Made by a program: the position numbers and the translations under genes
Assembly (NCBI RefSeq): GCF_917563915.1
Contig: NZ_CAKJTI010000014.1
Location: forward strand, 25,082-89,081
DNA: 64,000 nucleotides
Origin: Bacillus rhizoplanae
GTDB lineage: Bacteria > Bacillota > Bacilli > Bacillales > Bacillaceae_G
Reading direction: 5' to 3'
Part shown: positions 45,151 to 55,048 of the stretch, piece by piece
Layout of the letters: every line of letters starts with the position of its first letter
Position numbering within the stretch: position 1 is the first letter of the stretch
The notes under the pieces: model-generated
Told to the model about the DNA's origin: nothing
Database searches by the model: none
Seen by the model: the letters and a program-made list of their open reading frames with translations, nothing else

Positions 45151-46001
45151 TACTGTTCTCCTGCTAAAAGTTCTAAAATACGTTGTAAATCACCTTTATT
45201 GAAAAATTGAATTTCAATTTTTCCTTTTTCTTGTTTCGTTTCTTTAATTTTCACAGCAGTTCCAAATCGCTCTCGTAACACCGTTTCTTGCTCCTCAAAA
45301 AAAATATTTCTTGCTGGTTTTTGTTTCTTTGTTTCACGTGAAACATATTCATTCATCTGCTGAATAATTTGCTCCAGCTGACGGACATTTAATCCTTCTT
45401 TTTCAATTCGTTGTAATAAGCTATTAATTTGTGTTTTATCTTTTAAAGCAAGTAATGTTCGTCCATGTCCCATAGAAATCGTTCCATTTGAAATCATCTC
45501 TTGTACAAAAGATGGGAGAGACAGTAAGCGAATGTGGTTTGCAATATGTGGCCTGCTTTTTCCAAGCCGCTTTGCTAACTGTTCTTGTGTTACCTTAAGT
45601 TGTTCCATCAGCATTTGATACGCTAACGCCTCCTCAATAGGCGTTAAATCTTCACGTTGCAAATTTTCTAGTAGCGCAAGCTCCATCATTTGTTGCTCGT
45701 TTAAATCTCGAACAACAACAGGAACTGTTTCGAGATTTGCTTCTTTTGCAGCACGAAATCTCCGTTCTCCTGCAACAATTTCGTATCCTTTAATACTTTT
45801 TCGAACGATAAGCGGTTGTAAAATGCCATGTTCTTTAATGGATAATGCTAACTCTTGAATTGCTTCCTTGTGAAAATATTTACGCGGCTGATATGGGTTA
45901 GGACGTAATTCGTTTACTTGCAATTCTTGAATTGTTTCTTCCTCTTTCACATCTAAATCTGGAAAAAACGCATTAATTCCTCTTCCTAGTCCTTTAGCCA
46001 C
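45150..46001 (-). CDS. spo0J: Chromosome partitioning protein ParB/Spo0J
   Basis: 283 residues. The N-terminus AKGLGRGINAFFP is typical; the CTPase/ParB domain has NPYQPRKYF and ETVPVVV with [15 protein letters not shown]; the HTH is TQEQLAKRLGKSRPHIANHI; the C-terminus dimerises. It binds parS, loads as a CTP-dependent sliding clamp and recruits condensin to the origin. The start is GTG at 46001, overlapping the soj stop by 8 bp. A perfect parS lies inside the gene (VSRET codons). Confidence 0.97.
   Translation of the reverse strand: MAKGLGRGINAFFPDLDVKEEETIQELQVNELRPNPYQPRKYFHKEAIQELALSIKEHGILQPLIVRKSIKGYEIVAGERRFRAAKEANLETVPVVVRDLNEQQMMELALLENLQREDLTPIEEALAYQMLMEQLKVTQEQLAKRLGKSRPHIANHIRLLSLPSFVQEMISNGTISMGHGRTLLALKDKTQINSLLQRIEKEGLNVRQLEQIIQQMNEYVSRETKKQKPARNIFFEEQETVLRERFGTAVKIKETKQEKGKIEIQFFNKGDLQRILELLAGEQ
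45330..45345. other. parS site inside spo0J
   Basis: TGTTTCACGTGAAACA, a perfect match to the consensus and the classic intragenic site of B. subtilis spo0J. Confidence 0.97.
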
Positions 46002-46755
46002 CTGCAATCACTTCCTTTGCTAAATCTAAATATACTTCCGCCCCCCTCGACTTAGCATCATACATCATAATTGGTTTACCATGACTCGGCGCTTCACTTA
46101 AACGTACATTACGCGGAATAATCGAACTGTATACTTTATCTCGGAAATATTTCTTCACTTCATCAATTACTTGTAATCCTAAATTTGTACGAGCGTCCAA
46201 CATTGTTAGTAAAACACCTTGAATTGCTAAATTTTTATTTAAATGCTTTTGTACAAGGCGAACTGTATTCAACAATTGACTTAACCCCTCTAAGGCGTAA
46301 TACTCGCATTGAACAGGAATAATAACAGAATCTGCAGCAGTTAATGCGTTAATAGTTAATAAACCCAAAGATGGGGGACAATCAATAATAATATAATCAT
46401 ACTGATCACGAATTGGTTGCAGCGCACGCTGCAGGCGAACTTCCCGGGAAATTGTCGGTACAAGTTCTATTTCAGCTCCTGCTAGCTGAATAGTAGCGGG
46501 AAGCACATCTAGATTTTCAGTTGCTGTTCTCTGTATAACCGTACGAACATCCGTATCTTCTACAAGCACATTATAAATACATTCATTTAAATCTGATTTT
46601 TCAATTCCGACTCCTGTCGTTGCATTCCCTTGTGCATCAATATCAACAAGAAGTACTTTTTTTCCTACTTGTGCCAATCCAGCTCCTAAATTTACCGATG
46701 TCGTTGTTTTTCCAACCCCACCTTTTTGATTAGCAATGGCAATGATTTTCCCCAT
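45994..46755 (-). CDS. soj: Chromosome partitioning ATPase ParA/Soj
   Basis: 253-residue ParA-type ATPase with the deviant Walker A IANQKGGVGKTTTSVNL (residues 6-22), DIDAQGNATTGVG, and DYIIIDCPPSLGLLTINAL. It works with Spo0J in origin segregation and regulates DnaA in B. subtilis. ATG at 46755 behind AGGTGAC. A Noc-binding sequence overlaps codons for ISREV (about residues 101-105). Confidence 0.97.
   Translation of the reverse strand: MGKIIAIANQKGGVGKTTTSVNLGAGLAQVGKKVLLVDIDAQGNATTGVGIEKSDLNECIYNVLVEDTDVRTVIQRTATENLDVLPATIQLAGAEIELVPTISREVRLQRALQPIRDQYDYIIIDCPPSLGLLTINALTAADSVIIPVQCEYYALEGLSQLLNTVRLVQKHLNKNLAIQGVLLTMLDARTNLGLQVIDEVKKYFRDKVYSSIIPRNVRLSEAPSHGKPIMMYDAKSRGAEVYLDLAKEVIAGG
46439..46452. 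other. Noc-binding site (NBS) inside soj
   Basis: ACTTCCCGGGAAAT matches the B. subtilis NBS consensus ATTTCCCGGGAAAT at 13 of 14 positions. Confidence 0.75.
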
Positions 46756-46906
46756 GATGTCACCTACTTTCAACCTTTCTGTCTTATTCTACAAATGATT
46801 GTTTTTATTTTAACATGAAACAATCGTGTTTCTTTTGTTTCTGTATATTAAACTTCAAAATTTATTTACAAACTCCTTCTTAATTTTAAAAGAAAATATA
46901 GTACTT

Positions 46907-46964
46907 ATAAAGTGAAAGTTCCATCATTAGAGTCTTACTAGCTATTAATAAGTGACAAAATAAA
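46907..46964 (+). repeat. bcr1 remnant, 58 bp
   Basis: ATAAAGTGAAAGTTCCATCA fused to a reduced right end (GAGTCTTACTAGCTATTAAT ... ATAAA). It lies just before the noc terminator, between noc and soj. Confidence 0.75.
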
Positions 46965-46992
46965 AAGACCTCAACCGACGGTTGAGGTCTTT
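46964..46992 (-). terminator. Terminator of noc
   Basis: AAAGACCTCAACC and GGTTGAGGTCTTT form a perfect 13-bp stem around GAC. Confidence 0.85.
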
Positions 46993-47000
46993 CTATTCTC

Positions 47001-47849
47001 TTATTTTTTTTTGGGAATTTTAATTGTAATTTGATAGTATTCATCAAATTCTTCTTCTGCCGAATTCACATTCAAACCACTATTCGCAACCATTTGTAAA
47101 GATTGACGAATTGTATTCATTGCAATACGCATATCGCGGCTTACTGCTTTTTGCTTTGCTTTTCGTTTCGGCTTCGTTTCTTCTAACAATTTAGCAATTC
47201 GATCTTCTGTTTGCTTCACATTAAACTGTTTTTCAATAATTTCTTGTAAAACCTTTAATTGAAGTTCTTCATTTTTAAGCGGAATAAGGGCACGAGCATG
47301 ACGTTCTGTAATACTCTTCTCTAATAGCGCTTGTTTAACATCTTCTGGCAATTTTAATAATCTTAATTTGTTTGCAATTGTAGATTGCCCTTTACCTAGC
47401 CGCTGCGCCAGTGCCTCTTGCGTTAAATTATGTAATTCAATTAGCTTTTGATAAGCAACAGCTTCTTCGATTGCTGTAAGTTCTTCTCGTTGCAAATTTT
47501 CAATTAGGGCAACAGAAGCGGTCTCAGTATCATTCAAATTTTTAACAATAGCTGGGACAGTTTCCCATCCTAATTTTGTTGCAGCCCGAAAACGTCTTTC
47601 ACCAGCAATAATCTCATATTTCTCTTCTTCATACTGGCGAACAACAATCGGTTGAATTAATCCATGCGTATGAATTGTAAGAGCAAGCTCTTCAATACGA
47701 GCATCATCAAAAATTGTACGTGGCTGATAGCGATTTGGAACAATTTTTGATAACGAAATTTGCTTTATCTCTTCATGGCTTTCTTCTTGTAGTGCTAATT
47801 CAGCCTCTTTCTCTCCAAAGCCAAATAAACGAGAAAACGTGTTTCTCAT
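47001..47849 (-). CDS. noc: Nucleoid occlusion protein Noc
   Basis: 282-residue ParB paralogue. The N-terminus [15 protein letters not shown] carries the short amphipathic membrane-targeting helix known in Noc. The ParB domain has [13 protein letters not shown] and [15 protein letters not shown]; the [23 protein letters not shown] differs from Spo0J at the recognition helix (QSTIANK for RPHIANH), which fits binding to NBS rather than parS. It prevents Z-ring assembly over the nucleoid. The ATG at 47849 follows AGGTGGTGG. It is separate from the soj-spo0J operon. Confidence 0.95.
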   Translation of the reverse strand: MRNTFSRLFGFGEKEAELALQEESHEEIKQISLSKIVPNRYQPRTIFDDARIEELALTIHTHGLIQPIVVRQYEEEKYEIIAGERRFRAATKLGWETVPAIVKNLNDTETASVALIENLQREELTAIEEAVAYQKLIELHNLTQEALAQRLGKGQSTIANKLRLLKLPEDVKQALLEKSITERHARALIPLKNEELQLKVLQEIIEKQFNVKQTEDRIAKLLEETKPKRKAKQKAVSRDMRIAMNTIRQSLQMVANSGLNVNSAEEEFDEYYQITIKIPKKK

Positions 47850-47886
47850 ACATATTCCACCACCTTTGAATCCTATTGAATACTCT

Positions 47887-47902
47887 ATACAAAAACGTTC
47901 CA
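47887..47902. other. parS-like sequence upstream of noc
   Basis: TGTTTCACATGGAACG (minus strand) matches parS at 13 of 16 positions. It is probably too degenerate for strong Spo0J binding. Confidence 0.35.
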
Positions 47903-47919
47903 TGTGAAACATTTACGTC

Positions 47920-48070
47920 TTTATCCCGCTCTAACGGACAGTAAGCCCCCGCCTCAATATTGTGAGGAATCCAAAAAGATAGGTGGTGGATAACTGCCTG
48001 TAAAAGCCCGATTCGTTCAACTAACCATCAGTAACGATAAACAAACTTACTGATAGAAGCTTCACTTTAT
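47920..48070 (-). repeat. bcr1 repeat, near full length, reverse orientation
   Basis: TTTAT at 47920-47924 and 48066-48070. It reads TCCCGCTCTAACGGACAGTA to GAAGCTTCACTTTAT. The first hairpin is diverged (CATCAGTAACG...TTACTGATAG). It lies between rsmG and noc, and so is part of the transcript leading into noc. Confidence 0.9.
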
Positions 48071-48097
48071 ATAACTTAATCTTACGTCTAATAAGAT

Positions 48098-48817
48098 TTA
48101 TTTTTCAATAGGTAATTTATTCGGTGTCCCTGGTTTACGCGGATATTTATTTGGTGTTTTTCTCTTTTTCTCAATCGATAAGATATTACGTTCACTTTCC
48201 TCAAATGGTAATTGGAACGTAGCAATTCCTTTTAGTTCGCCACCAAGCACTTGCAAAGCATACTTGCCATTCTCAATTTCTTCGTTTGCAGCGGAACCTT
48301 TCATTGCAATAAATGTTCCCCCTACTTTCACAAGCGGCAAGCACAATTCACTTAAGACAGAGAGACGAGCAACCGCACGTGCCATTACAATATCAAAAGA
48401 TTCACGTACGCCTTCTTTTTTTCCAAATGTTTCAGCACGATCATGACAAAACGCTACGTCAGTCAATTCTAATTTTGTTGCTAAATGATTTAAAAATGTA
48501 ATACGTTTTTGCAAGGAATCGACAATTGTGACTTTTAAATTTGGAAAACAGATTTTTAAAGGAATGCTAGGAAACCCCGCTCCTGCACCAACATCACAAA
48601 CAGAAAATGGCTTTGAAAAATCATGATAGAAAGCAGCTGTAATGGAATCAAAAAAATGCTTTAAATACACTTCTTCCTTCTCTGTAATTGCTGTTAAGTT
48701 CATTTTTTCGTTCCACTCAACTAACGTCTCAAAATAGATTTCAAATTGCTCTAACTGCCTAGCAGAAAGAGTAATACCTCTTTCTACTAGCATAGATTGA
48801 AATTGTTCTATATTCAT
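48098..48817 (-). CDS. rsmG: 16S rRNA (guanine527-N7)-methyltransferase RsmG
   Basis: 239 residues (GidB). The SAM-binding motif is [19 protein letters not shown] (about 70-88), followed by [17 protein letters not shown] and the [14 protein letters not shown] strand. The C-terminal tail is Lys/Pro rich. Loss gives low-level streptomycin resistance in other bacteria. It follows mnmG by 21 bp in the conserved origin operon. Confidence 0.97.
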   Translation of the reverse strand: MNIEQFQSMLVERGITLSARQLEQFEIYFETLVEWNEKMNLTAITEKEEVYLKHFFDSITAAFYHDFSKPFSVCDVGAGAGFPSIPLKICFPNLKVTIVDSLQKRITFLNHLATKLELTDVAFCHDRAETFGKKEGVRESFDIVMARAVARLSVLSELCLPLVKVGGTFIAMKGSAANEEIENGKYALQVLGGELKGIATFQLPFEESERNILSIEKKRKTPNKYPRKPGTPNKLPIEK

Positions 48818-48838
48818 CTCGCTATATCTCCTAACTAT

Positions 48839-50728
48839 TTATTGGTTCGATACTCGTGCAATTTTTCCTTGTTCTATATACACAAGTAAAATGGAAATAT
48901 CAGCTGGATTTACCCCGGAAATACGAGATGCTTGCCCCATAGATAGCGGACGGACATCTTTTAATTTTTGACGTGCTTCAGAAGCTATTCCAGAAATCGC
49001 ATCGTAATCAATGTCAACCGGAATCTTTTTGTTTTCCATACGCTTCATACGATCTACTTGCTGTAAGGATTTTTCAATATATCCTTCATATTTAAGCTGA
49101 ATCTCAACTTGTTCTGCCACTTCATCACTAATCTCTTCTTCACTTGGAGCAAGAAGATGAATATGCTCATATGTCATTTCTGGACGACGTAATAAATCAC
49201 TCGCACGTATACCATCCTTTAGTTCACTTCCGCCAGCTTCGCGAATTAGCTCTTGTACTTCAGGACGCGGCTTAATAATAATACTTGCTAAACGTTCTTT
49301 TTCTTTTTCAATTTGCTCTTTTTTTACTGTAAAACGTTCATAACGCTCTTCTGGAATTAAGCCAATTTCATGGCCAATTTCTGTTAAACGAAGGTCTGCG
49401 TTGTCATGACGTAATAATAAACGGTATTCTGCACGAGATGTTAATAGACGGTATGGCTCATTTGTACCTTTTGTTACTAAATCATCAATTAAAACGCCAA
49501 TATACGCATCTGAACGATTTAAAATCACTTCTTTTTTATCTAACGAACGACAGGCTGCATTAATACCCGCCATTAATCCTTGACCTGCAGCTTCCTCATA
49601 ACCAGATGTTCCATTAATTTGTCCTGCTGTATATAAATTTTCTATTTTTTTTGTTTCAAGTGTTGGCCACAGCTGTGTTGGTACAATCGCGTCATATTCA
49701 ATTGCATATCCTGTACGCATCATTTCTACATTTTCTAAGCCAGGAATGGTCTTTAGCATCTCACGTTGTACATCTTCTGGTAGACTTGTTGATAAACCTT
49801 GTACGTATACTTCTTGTGTATTTCGTCCTTCTGGCTCTAAGAAGATTTGGTGACGTGGTTTATCGTGGAAACGGACAACCTTATCTTCAATTGAAGGACA
49901 ATATCTTGGGCCTGTTCCTTTAATCATGCCAGAATACATGGCAGAACGATGTAAATTTCCATCAATTAAACGATGCGTTTCTTCACTTGTATATGTTAAC
50001 CAACATGGAATTTGATCCATGATGAACTTCGTTGTTTCGAAAGAGAATGCACGTGGTGTATCATCACCTGGTTGAATTTCTGTTTTGCTATAATCAATTG
50101 TACTACTATTTACACGCGGAGGCGTACCCGTTTTAAAGCGCACAAGTTCAAATCCAAGTTCTTCTAGATGCTCTGATAATCTCACAGATGGTTGTTGGTT
50201 ATTTGGCCCACTTGAATATTTTAAATCTCCAACGATAATTTCACCGCGTAAAAACGTACCTGTTGTAATAACAACTGTTTTCGCTGTATATTCCGCTCCT
50301 GTTTGTGTAACAACACCTTTACATACGCTGTCTTCTATAATTAAGCGCTCAACCATAGCTTGACGCAGTGTTAAATTTGGTGTTTCTTCAATTGTTTTTT
50401 TCAATTCATGTTGATACGCAAATTTATCTGCTTGAGCACGAAGCGCACGTACGGCTGGACCTTTTCCTGTGTTTAACATACGCATTTGAATATGTGTTTT
50501 ATCAATGTTTCTTCCCATTTCACCGCCGAGTGCATCAATTTCGCGAACAACAATTCCCTTTGCAGGTCCACCAACCGAAGGGTTACACGGCATAAACGCA
50601 ACCATATCTAAGTTAATTGTTAACATTAATGTTTTTGCTCCCATACGAGCTGCCGCTAAACCCGCTTCACACCCCGCATGACCTGCACCGATTACAATAA
50701 CATCATAAGAACCAGCGTTATATCCCAT
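48839..50728 (-). CDS. mnmG: tRNA uridine-34 modification enzyme MnmG (GidA)
   Basis: 629-residue FAD enzyme. The N-terminal Rossmann motif is [21 protein letters not shown]; others are [11 protein letters not shown] with the catalytic Cys, TGTFLRGEI, and [17 protein letters not shown]. The C-terminal helical domain binds MnmE. With MnmE it installs the carboxymethylaminomethyl group on wobble U34. It is 19 bp after mnmE. Confidence 0.98.
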   Translation of the reverse strand: MGYNAGSYDVIVIGAGHAGCEAGLAAARMGAKTLMLTINLDMVAFMPCNPSVGGPAKGIVVREIDALGGEMGRNIDKTHIQMRMLNTGKGPAVRALRAQADKFAYQHELKKTIEETPNLTLRQAMVERLIIEDSVCKGVVTQTGAEYTAKTVVITTGTFLRGEIIVGDLKYSSGPNNQQPSVRLSEHLEELGFELVRFKTGTPPRVNSSTIDYSKTEIQPGDDTPRAFSFETTKFIMDQIPCWLTYTSEETHRLIDGNLHRSAMYSGMIKGTGPRYCPSIEDKVVRFHDKPRHQIFLEPEGRNTQEVYVQGLSTSLPEDVQREMLKTIPGLENVEMMRTGYAIEYDAIVPTQLWPTLETKKIENLYTAGQINGTSGYEEAAGQGLMAGINAACRSLDKKEVILNRSDAYIGVLIDDLVTKGTNEPYRLLTSRAEYRLLLRHDNADLRLTEIGHEIGLIPEERYERFTVKKEQIEKEKERLASIIIKPRPEVQELIREAGGSELKDGIRASDLLRRPEMTYEHIHLLAPSEEEISDEVAEQVEIQLKYEGYIEKSLQQVDRMKRMENKKIPVDIDYDAISGIASEARQKLKDVRPLSMGQASRISGVNPADISILLVYIEQGKIARVSNQ

Positions 50729-50747
50729 TTTCCATTCCTCCTTACGA

Positions 50748-52124
50748 TTACTTTCCTAAACAAAATTGAGAGAATAACTGATCAATTAAGCTTTCGTGTA
50801 CAGTGTCTCCCGTAATTTCACCAAGTATTTCCCACGTTCTCGTTAAATCAATTTGCACCATATCAATTGGTACGCCGCTATGAATAGCCTCGATTGCATC
50901 ACCAATCGTCTTTTCTGCTTGTGCTAATAAACCAATGTGACGCGCATTCGACACATATGTCATATCTGCCGCTTCAATTGCTCCCTCAAAGAAGAGATCA
51001 GCAATTGCCTGCTCTAGCTCATCTACACCTTTTTCTTCGATTAAAGCTGTTGTAATAACACGAGCTGAACCAGCTAATTGTGTAACGCGCTCCATATCAA
51101 TTTGCTGCGGTAAATCTGTTTTATTTACAATAACAATAAAATCTTTTCCTTGCACCGCTCGGAATAATTCTTCATCTTCGTTTGTTAACACTTCGCTATA
51201 GTTTACAACTAGAAGAACTAAATCCGCTTTATTCATCATCTCTTTTGAACGCTCTACACCGATTTGTTCTACAATATCCTCTGTTTCACGAATTCCAGCT
51301 GTATCAATCAGTTTAAGGGGTACACCACGTACGTTCACGTATTCTTCAATAATATCTCGAGTCGTTCCTGCTATATCCGTTACAATCGCTTTCTTTTCTT
51401 GTACAAGACTATTTAATAAAGATGACTTTCCAACATTCGGTCTTCCAATAATAGCCGTTGCAATTCCTTCACGCAAAATCTTTCCTTGCTTTGAAGTTTG
51501 CAATAACTTCCCAATTTCTGATTGAACGTATTCCGCCTTCTCAATTAAAACTCCGTGCGTCATCTCTTCTACATCATCGTATTCCGGATAATCAATGTTC
51601 ACTTCTACATGAGCTAATGTTTCCAAAATTTCTTGACGCAGACGACCAATTAATTTTGATAAACGACCTTCCATTTGGTTAATCGCAACATTCATTGCCC
51701 GATCTGTTTTCGCACGAATTAAATCCATAACCGCTTCTGCTTGCGATAAATCGATACGTCCATTTAAAAAAGCACGCTTTGTAAACTCCCCTGGCTCTGC
51801 CAAGCGAACACCTTGCGATAAAATAAGTTGTAATACTTTATTTACAGAAACAAGGCCACCATGACAATTTACCTCAACGATATCTTCACGCGTAAATGTC
51901 TTTGGTGCCCGCATAATTGAAACCATAACTTCTTCAATAACTTTATTTGTATCTAAATCCACGATATGCCCATACTGAATTGTATGAGATGGAACTGTCG
52001 TTAAATCTTTCCCTTTAAAAATGCGATTTACCTTCTCTACCGCATCATCTCCACTTACTCGAACAATGGCAATTGCACCTTCTCCAAGAGCTGTGGAAAT
52101 TGCAGCAATTGTATCAAATTCCAT
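50748..52124 (-). CDS. mnmE: tRNA modification GTPase MnmE (TrmE/ThdF)
   Basis: 458 residues. The N-terminal tetrahydrofolate-binding domain begins [19 protein letters not shown]; a helical domain surrounds an inserted G domain ([33 protein letters not shown]). The C-terminal CLGK tetrapeptide holds the catalytic Cys. Partner of MnmG, which follows. It is preceded by a 363-bp gap, so a promoter for mnmE probably lies there. Confidence 0.98.
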   Translation of the reverse strand: MEFDTIAAISTALGEGAIAIVRVSGDDAVEKVNRIFKGKDLTTVPSHTIQYGHIVDLDTNKVIEEVMVSIMRAPKTFTREDIVEVNCHGGLVSVNKVLQLILSQGVRLAEPGEFTKRAFLNGRIDLSQAEAVMDLIRAKTDRAMNVAINQMEGRLSKLIGRLRQEILETLAHVEVNIDYPEYDDVEEMTHGVLIEKAEYVQSEIGKLLQTSKQGKILREGIATAIIGRPNVGKSSLLNSLVQEKKAIVTDIAGTTRDIIEEYVNVRGVPLKLIDTAGIRETEDIVEQIGVERSKEMMNKADLVLLVVNYSEVLTNEDEELFRAVQGKDFIVIVNKTDLPQQIDMERVTQLAGSARVITTALIEEKGVDELEQAIADLFFEGAIEAADMTYVSNARHIGLLAQAEKTIGDAIEAIHSGVPIDMVQIDLTRTWEILGEITGDTVHESLIDQLFSQFCLGK

Positions 52125-52248
52125 GTTCTTTCACCTCACTTACTTATTTCTCTCTATTTCAACACGATTTTTTCTTTCACTAAATTATTAGGATACCATA
52201 ACGAAACTGTGTAAAAAAGAATAATAACTTATTTTATTATGTCCCCTC

Positions 52249-52297
52249 ATAAAACGCACTAAACTTATCCACTGTGTATAAGTTTAGTGCGTTTTAT
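52249..52297. terminator. Perfect 20-bp inverted repeat after jag
   Basis: Arms of 20 bp (ATAAAACGCACTAAACTTAT and its exact complement) surround CCACTGTGT. The left arm/loop boundary creates TTATCCACT, a near DnaA box. It could end the spoIIIJ-jag transcript on the minus strand, although no long T-run follows. Confidence 0.55.
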
Positions 52298-52306
52298 TTA
52301 TCCACA
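52298..52306 (+). other. Isolated perfect DnaA box
   Basis: TTATCCACA in the gap between mnmE and jag, next to the 20-bp inverted repeat. Confidence 0.7.
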
Positions 52307-52338
52307 GAAAAATTCCTGTCTTCATATTTTATCCAGTA

Positions 52339-52369
52339 AAAAACCGGCACTCAAATGAGTTACCGGTTT
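52339..52369 (-). terminator. Terminator downstream of jag
   Basis: AAACCGG-c-ACTC and GAGT-t-ACCGGTTT flank AAAT (52340-52369), followed by A/T tracts on the minus strand. It lies beyond the bcr1 copy that follows jag. Confidence 0.75.
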
Positions 52370-52491
52370 ATCCCGCTCTAAAGGACAGTAAAACTCCCAC
52401 TTCAATCTTCTAAGAAATTCAAAGCAGATAGGCTGCCCATAAAAACCTGATTCGTTCAACTAGCCAACTGTTTAGGATAGTTTCACTTTAT
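52367..52491 (-). repeat. bcr1 derivative, 125 bp, reverse orientation
   Basis: TTTAT at 52367-52371 and 52487-52491, with TCCCGCTCTAAAGGACAGTA at one end and GGATAGTTTCACTTTAT at the other. The first hairpin is shortened. The TTTAT at 52487 contains the stop codon of jag. Confidence 0.85.
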
Positions 52492-53105
52492 TTTGGAGAT
52501 ACGACAACATGTCGATGTGGTTCTTTCCCTTCAGATGTCGTAATCACATATGGATGACTTGCAAGTGCTTGATGTATAACTTTTCTTTCAAAAGAAGGCA
52601 TTGGTTCTAATACAATTCTTTTTTTCGTATTGCTAACTTGCTTTGCTAACCGAAGTGCAAGTGACTCTAGTGTATCTTTTCGTTTATCACGATAATTTTC
52701 AGCATCGATTGTTACACCGATATATTGTTTCGTGCTACGATTCGCAACAAGCTTCGTTACATATTGTAAGGAATTTAGTATGTGCCCTCTTTTTCCAATT
52801 AACGTACCAACATCACTACCGGAAAGTGTAAAATGAATTTCACGTCCTTTTACCTCTTTTCCAACAATTACATCAACATCCATTTCTTTTATGATACTTT
52901 TCAAGTAAAGTTCCGCTTCTTCTACAGGATCTTTTTTTACAATAACCTCTACAATAGCAGGACGTCCTCCAATGAAACCGAGAAAAGCCTTTTTACCTTC
53001 ATCAATGATGCGAATCTCCACTTTATCGCTTGATACTTGTAATTGTTCTAATGCGGATTGCACTGCCTGTTCGACTGTTTGTCCTTTAGCAGTAATCATA
53101 CTCAC
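52488..53105 (-). CDS. jag: RNA-binding protein Jag (KhpB)
   Basis: 205 residues: an N-terminal Jag domain ([35 protein letters not shown]), a KH domain ([20 protein letters not shown] with GKRG) and an R3H domain (C-terminal, [14 protein letters not shown]). It binds RNA and affects wall growth and, in some species, sporulation. The GTG at 53105 overlaps the spoIIIJ TGA by 4 bp and is 9 bp from AGGAGG, so I prefer it to the ATG two codons later. The TAA stop lies within the TTTAT/ATAAA of a bcr1 derivative. Confidence 0.95.
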   Translation of the reverse strand: MSMITAKGQTVEQAVQSALEQLQVSSDKVEIRIIDEGKKAFLGFIGGRPAIVEVIVKKDPVEEAELYLKSIIKEMDVDVIVGKEVKGREIHFTLSGSDVGTLIGKRGHILNSLQYVTKLVANRSTKQYIGVTIDAENYRDKRKDTLESLALRLAKQVSNTKKRIVLEPMPSFERKVIHQALASHPYVITTSEGKEPHRHVVVSPK

Positions 53106-53869
53106 TTACTTGATCCTCCTGCCTTACTAGCCTTAAGATCCGGCCCTTTGATCAAATATGTTTGTGCAATACCAAAGATGTTACCTACTACCCAGTAAAG
53201 AGATAATGCAGCTGGGAAGTTAATTGCGAAAACTAAAATCATGATAGGCATAAGCCATAACATCATTGTCATTTGTGGATTTTGCCCAGCAGTACCAGCC
53301 ATTGACAACTTTTGTTGAATAAACGTTGTAATTGCCGCAAGAATTGGCAGAATGTAATATGGATCAGGATGACCTAAGTCAAACCATAAAAAAGTATGTT
53401 GTTTAATTTCTGCCGTTCTTATAATCGCATGATAAAATGCAAATAAAATTGGCATTTGAATAAATATTGGTAAACAGCCTGCTAATGGATTTACACCATA
53501 TTTTTGATACAATTGCATCATTTCTTGTTGCAATTTTTGTTGAGTCGCTTGATCTTTAGAACTATATTTCTCTTTTAATTTTGCCATTTCAGGTTGCAAT
53601 AATTGCATTGCTTTTGTACTCTTTGTTTGCTTAATCATTAATGGCAGCAACGCAAAACGAATGATAAGAGTTGTAACAACAATCGCTAAACCATAGTTAT
53701 TACCAAATAATTTTGCAAAAAACGTGATTAACTGAGAAAGTGGGTATACGAAATATTCATTCCAAATTCCTGTACTTTCCGGTGTAATCGGCTGATTTGT
53801 TTGATTACAGCCAGCAGAAATTGCCGTGACAGCAATAACCATGACTAGTAAGCCTATCTTTTTTTTCAC
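53102..53869 (-). CDS. spoIIIJ: Membrane protein insertase SpoIIIJ (YidC1/OxaA)
   Basis: 255-residue lipoprotein insertase. The signal peptide ends in SAGC (lipobox, Cys at about 20). The YidC core has five helices, with the hydrophilic-groove region [29 protein letters not shown], the coiled-coil loop ([20 protein letters not shown] split in sequence) and [23 protein letters not shown]. It inserts membrane proteins and is needed for forespore sigma-G activation in B. subtilis. It is coupled to jag by overlap. Confidence 0.96.
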   Translation of the reverse strand: MKKKIGLLVMVIAVTAISAGCNQTNQPITPESTGIWNEYFVYPLSQLITFFAKLFGNNYGLAIVVTTLIIRFALLPLMIKQTKSTKAMQLLQPEMAKLKEKYSSKDQATQQKLQQEMMQLYQKYGVNPLAGCLPIFIQMPILFAFYHAIIRTAEIKQHTFLWFDLGHPDPYYILPILAAITTFIQQKLSMAGTAGQNPQMTMMLWLMPIMILVFAINFPAALSLYWVVGNIFGIAQTYLIKGPDLKASKAGGSSK

Positions 53870-53908
53870 AGCCTGCTCCTCCTTGTTTCGGTATGTATAT
53901 AGTGTAAT

Positions 53909-54274
53909 TCATTTTCCTCTTATTTCGCTACTTTTTGCCAGTTTTACTCCTGAGCGCTGCAGAGCATGAATTAAGCTTTTCTTTAATTGTTCATAGTTCA
54001 TCTCTGAACAAGGCTTCCTTGCTATTATAACAAAATCCTTTCCAGAATCTATCTCATCTTTTAATTCTGTAAAAGCTTGACGAATCATACGTTTAATACG
54101 ATTACGCATGACCGCATTCCCTAGTTTTTTACTAACGGAAAGACCTACTCGAAAATATGGTTGATTTGGTTTTTCTAACTGATATACAACAAATTGACGA
54201 TTGGCATTTGATTTTCCATTTTGAAAAACAGCTTGAAATTCCTCATTCTTCTTTACACGATTCTTTTTCTTCAT
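53909..54274 (-). CDS. rnpA: Ribonuclease P protein component
   Basis: 121 residues. Begins [20 protein letters not shown]; the central RNR motif [17 protein letters not shown] is diagnostic. It binds the catalytic RNase P RNA and helps in 5' processing of tRNA precursors. The ATG at 54274 has AGGAG upstream with a long spacing (about 12). A strong terminator-like hairpin separates it from rpmH. Confidence 0.97.
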   Translation of the reverse strand: MKKKNRVKKNEEFQAVFQNGKSNANRQFVVYQLEKPNQPYFRVGLSVSKKLGNAVMRNRIKRMIRQAFTELKDEIDSGKDFVIIARKPCSEMNYEQLKKSLIHALQRSGVKLAKSSEIRGK

Positions 54275-54327
54275 ATCAATTGAACACTCCTGTATTTTGC
54301 CAGCGGAAAATTCATAATTACTAGAAA

Positions 54328-54351
54328 AAAAGACCACTGAACGATCAGTGG
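54328..54351 (-). terminator. Terminator between rpmH and rnpA
   Basis: CCACTGA and TCAGTGG form the stem around 4 nt on the minus strand, followed by TCTTTTTTT. It lies directly after the rpmH stop and would limit rnpA expression relative to rpmH. Confidence 0.8.
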
Positions 54352-54352
54352 C

Positions 54353-54487
54353 CTACGCAGATAATACTTTTCTACCTTTACGACGACGAGCTGCTAAAAC
54401 TTTACGTCCGTTCGCTGTGCTCATACGGCTACGGAAACCATGTACTTTGCTACGCTTACGTTTATTTGGTTGATAAGTTCTTTTCAT
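54353..54487 (-). CDS. rpmH: 50S ribosomal protein L34
   Basis: 44 residues, [20 protein letters not shown] followed by [20 protein letters not shown] and VLSA. GAGGTGTC precedes the ATG at 54487. It marks the left edge of the origin and is divergent from dnaA. Confidence 0.98.
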   Translation of the reverse strand: MKRTYQPNKRKRSKVHGFRSRMSTANGRKVLAARRRKGRKVLSA

Positions 54488-54589
54488 TATATGACACCTC
54501 CCTGAGGAATAACTGTTAAAGACAGTCCTATAAATTATAGTTAATTTGGTAGGAGAATGTCAATGCCTCTCGAGATTTTAATAAAATAT

Positions 54590-54900
54590 TCATTTTTTAC
54601 CTATTCACAATGTTGTTCACAGTACCTTTCATCGGTTGTGGATAATTTTTTTCGCCACTTTTTTATATCCACAAACCATTTTTTGTTTTTACACAGTATA
54701 TCGTATTGTGGACAAGTTTATTCCACAAGGTATTGATTTTGTGGATAACTTTTTAAAATACATTGCCATTGCTATCTTTTTTTGATATTATAGTTGTGTT
54801 TTCACCTTGGACAAGTTTTCCACAATTATTATTTATCCACAAATTGTGCATAACTTGTGGACATGTATAACCACATGTGCATAAAGAGTTTTCCACAATG
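54590..54900. other. oriC: oriC, part 1 (DnaA-box cluster upstream of dnaA)
   Basis: Perfect boxes at 54637-54645 (reverse), 54740-54748 (reverse) and 54833-54841, with one-mismatch boxes at 54665, 54845 and others (TGTGGACAA near 54707 and 54853-54862, TGTGCATAA near 54877). This is the incA/incB region of the bipartite Bacillus origin and also covers the dnaA promoter region, so DnaA can autorepress its gene. Short open frames here are not genes. Confidence 0.9.
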
Positions 54901-55048
54901 TGTTTTTTTGTCGAAAACTCTATTTCGTATTTGAACCGCTTTTTCACTTTTAAAAAGTGTTACGTATAAATATACAGTGTTATTTTGTTGTGTTGTACAA
55001 ACATTAAACACTTTGTTACTTATCATCTTTTGTAAAGGAGGGACACCT

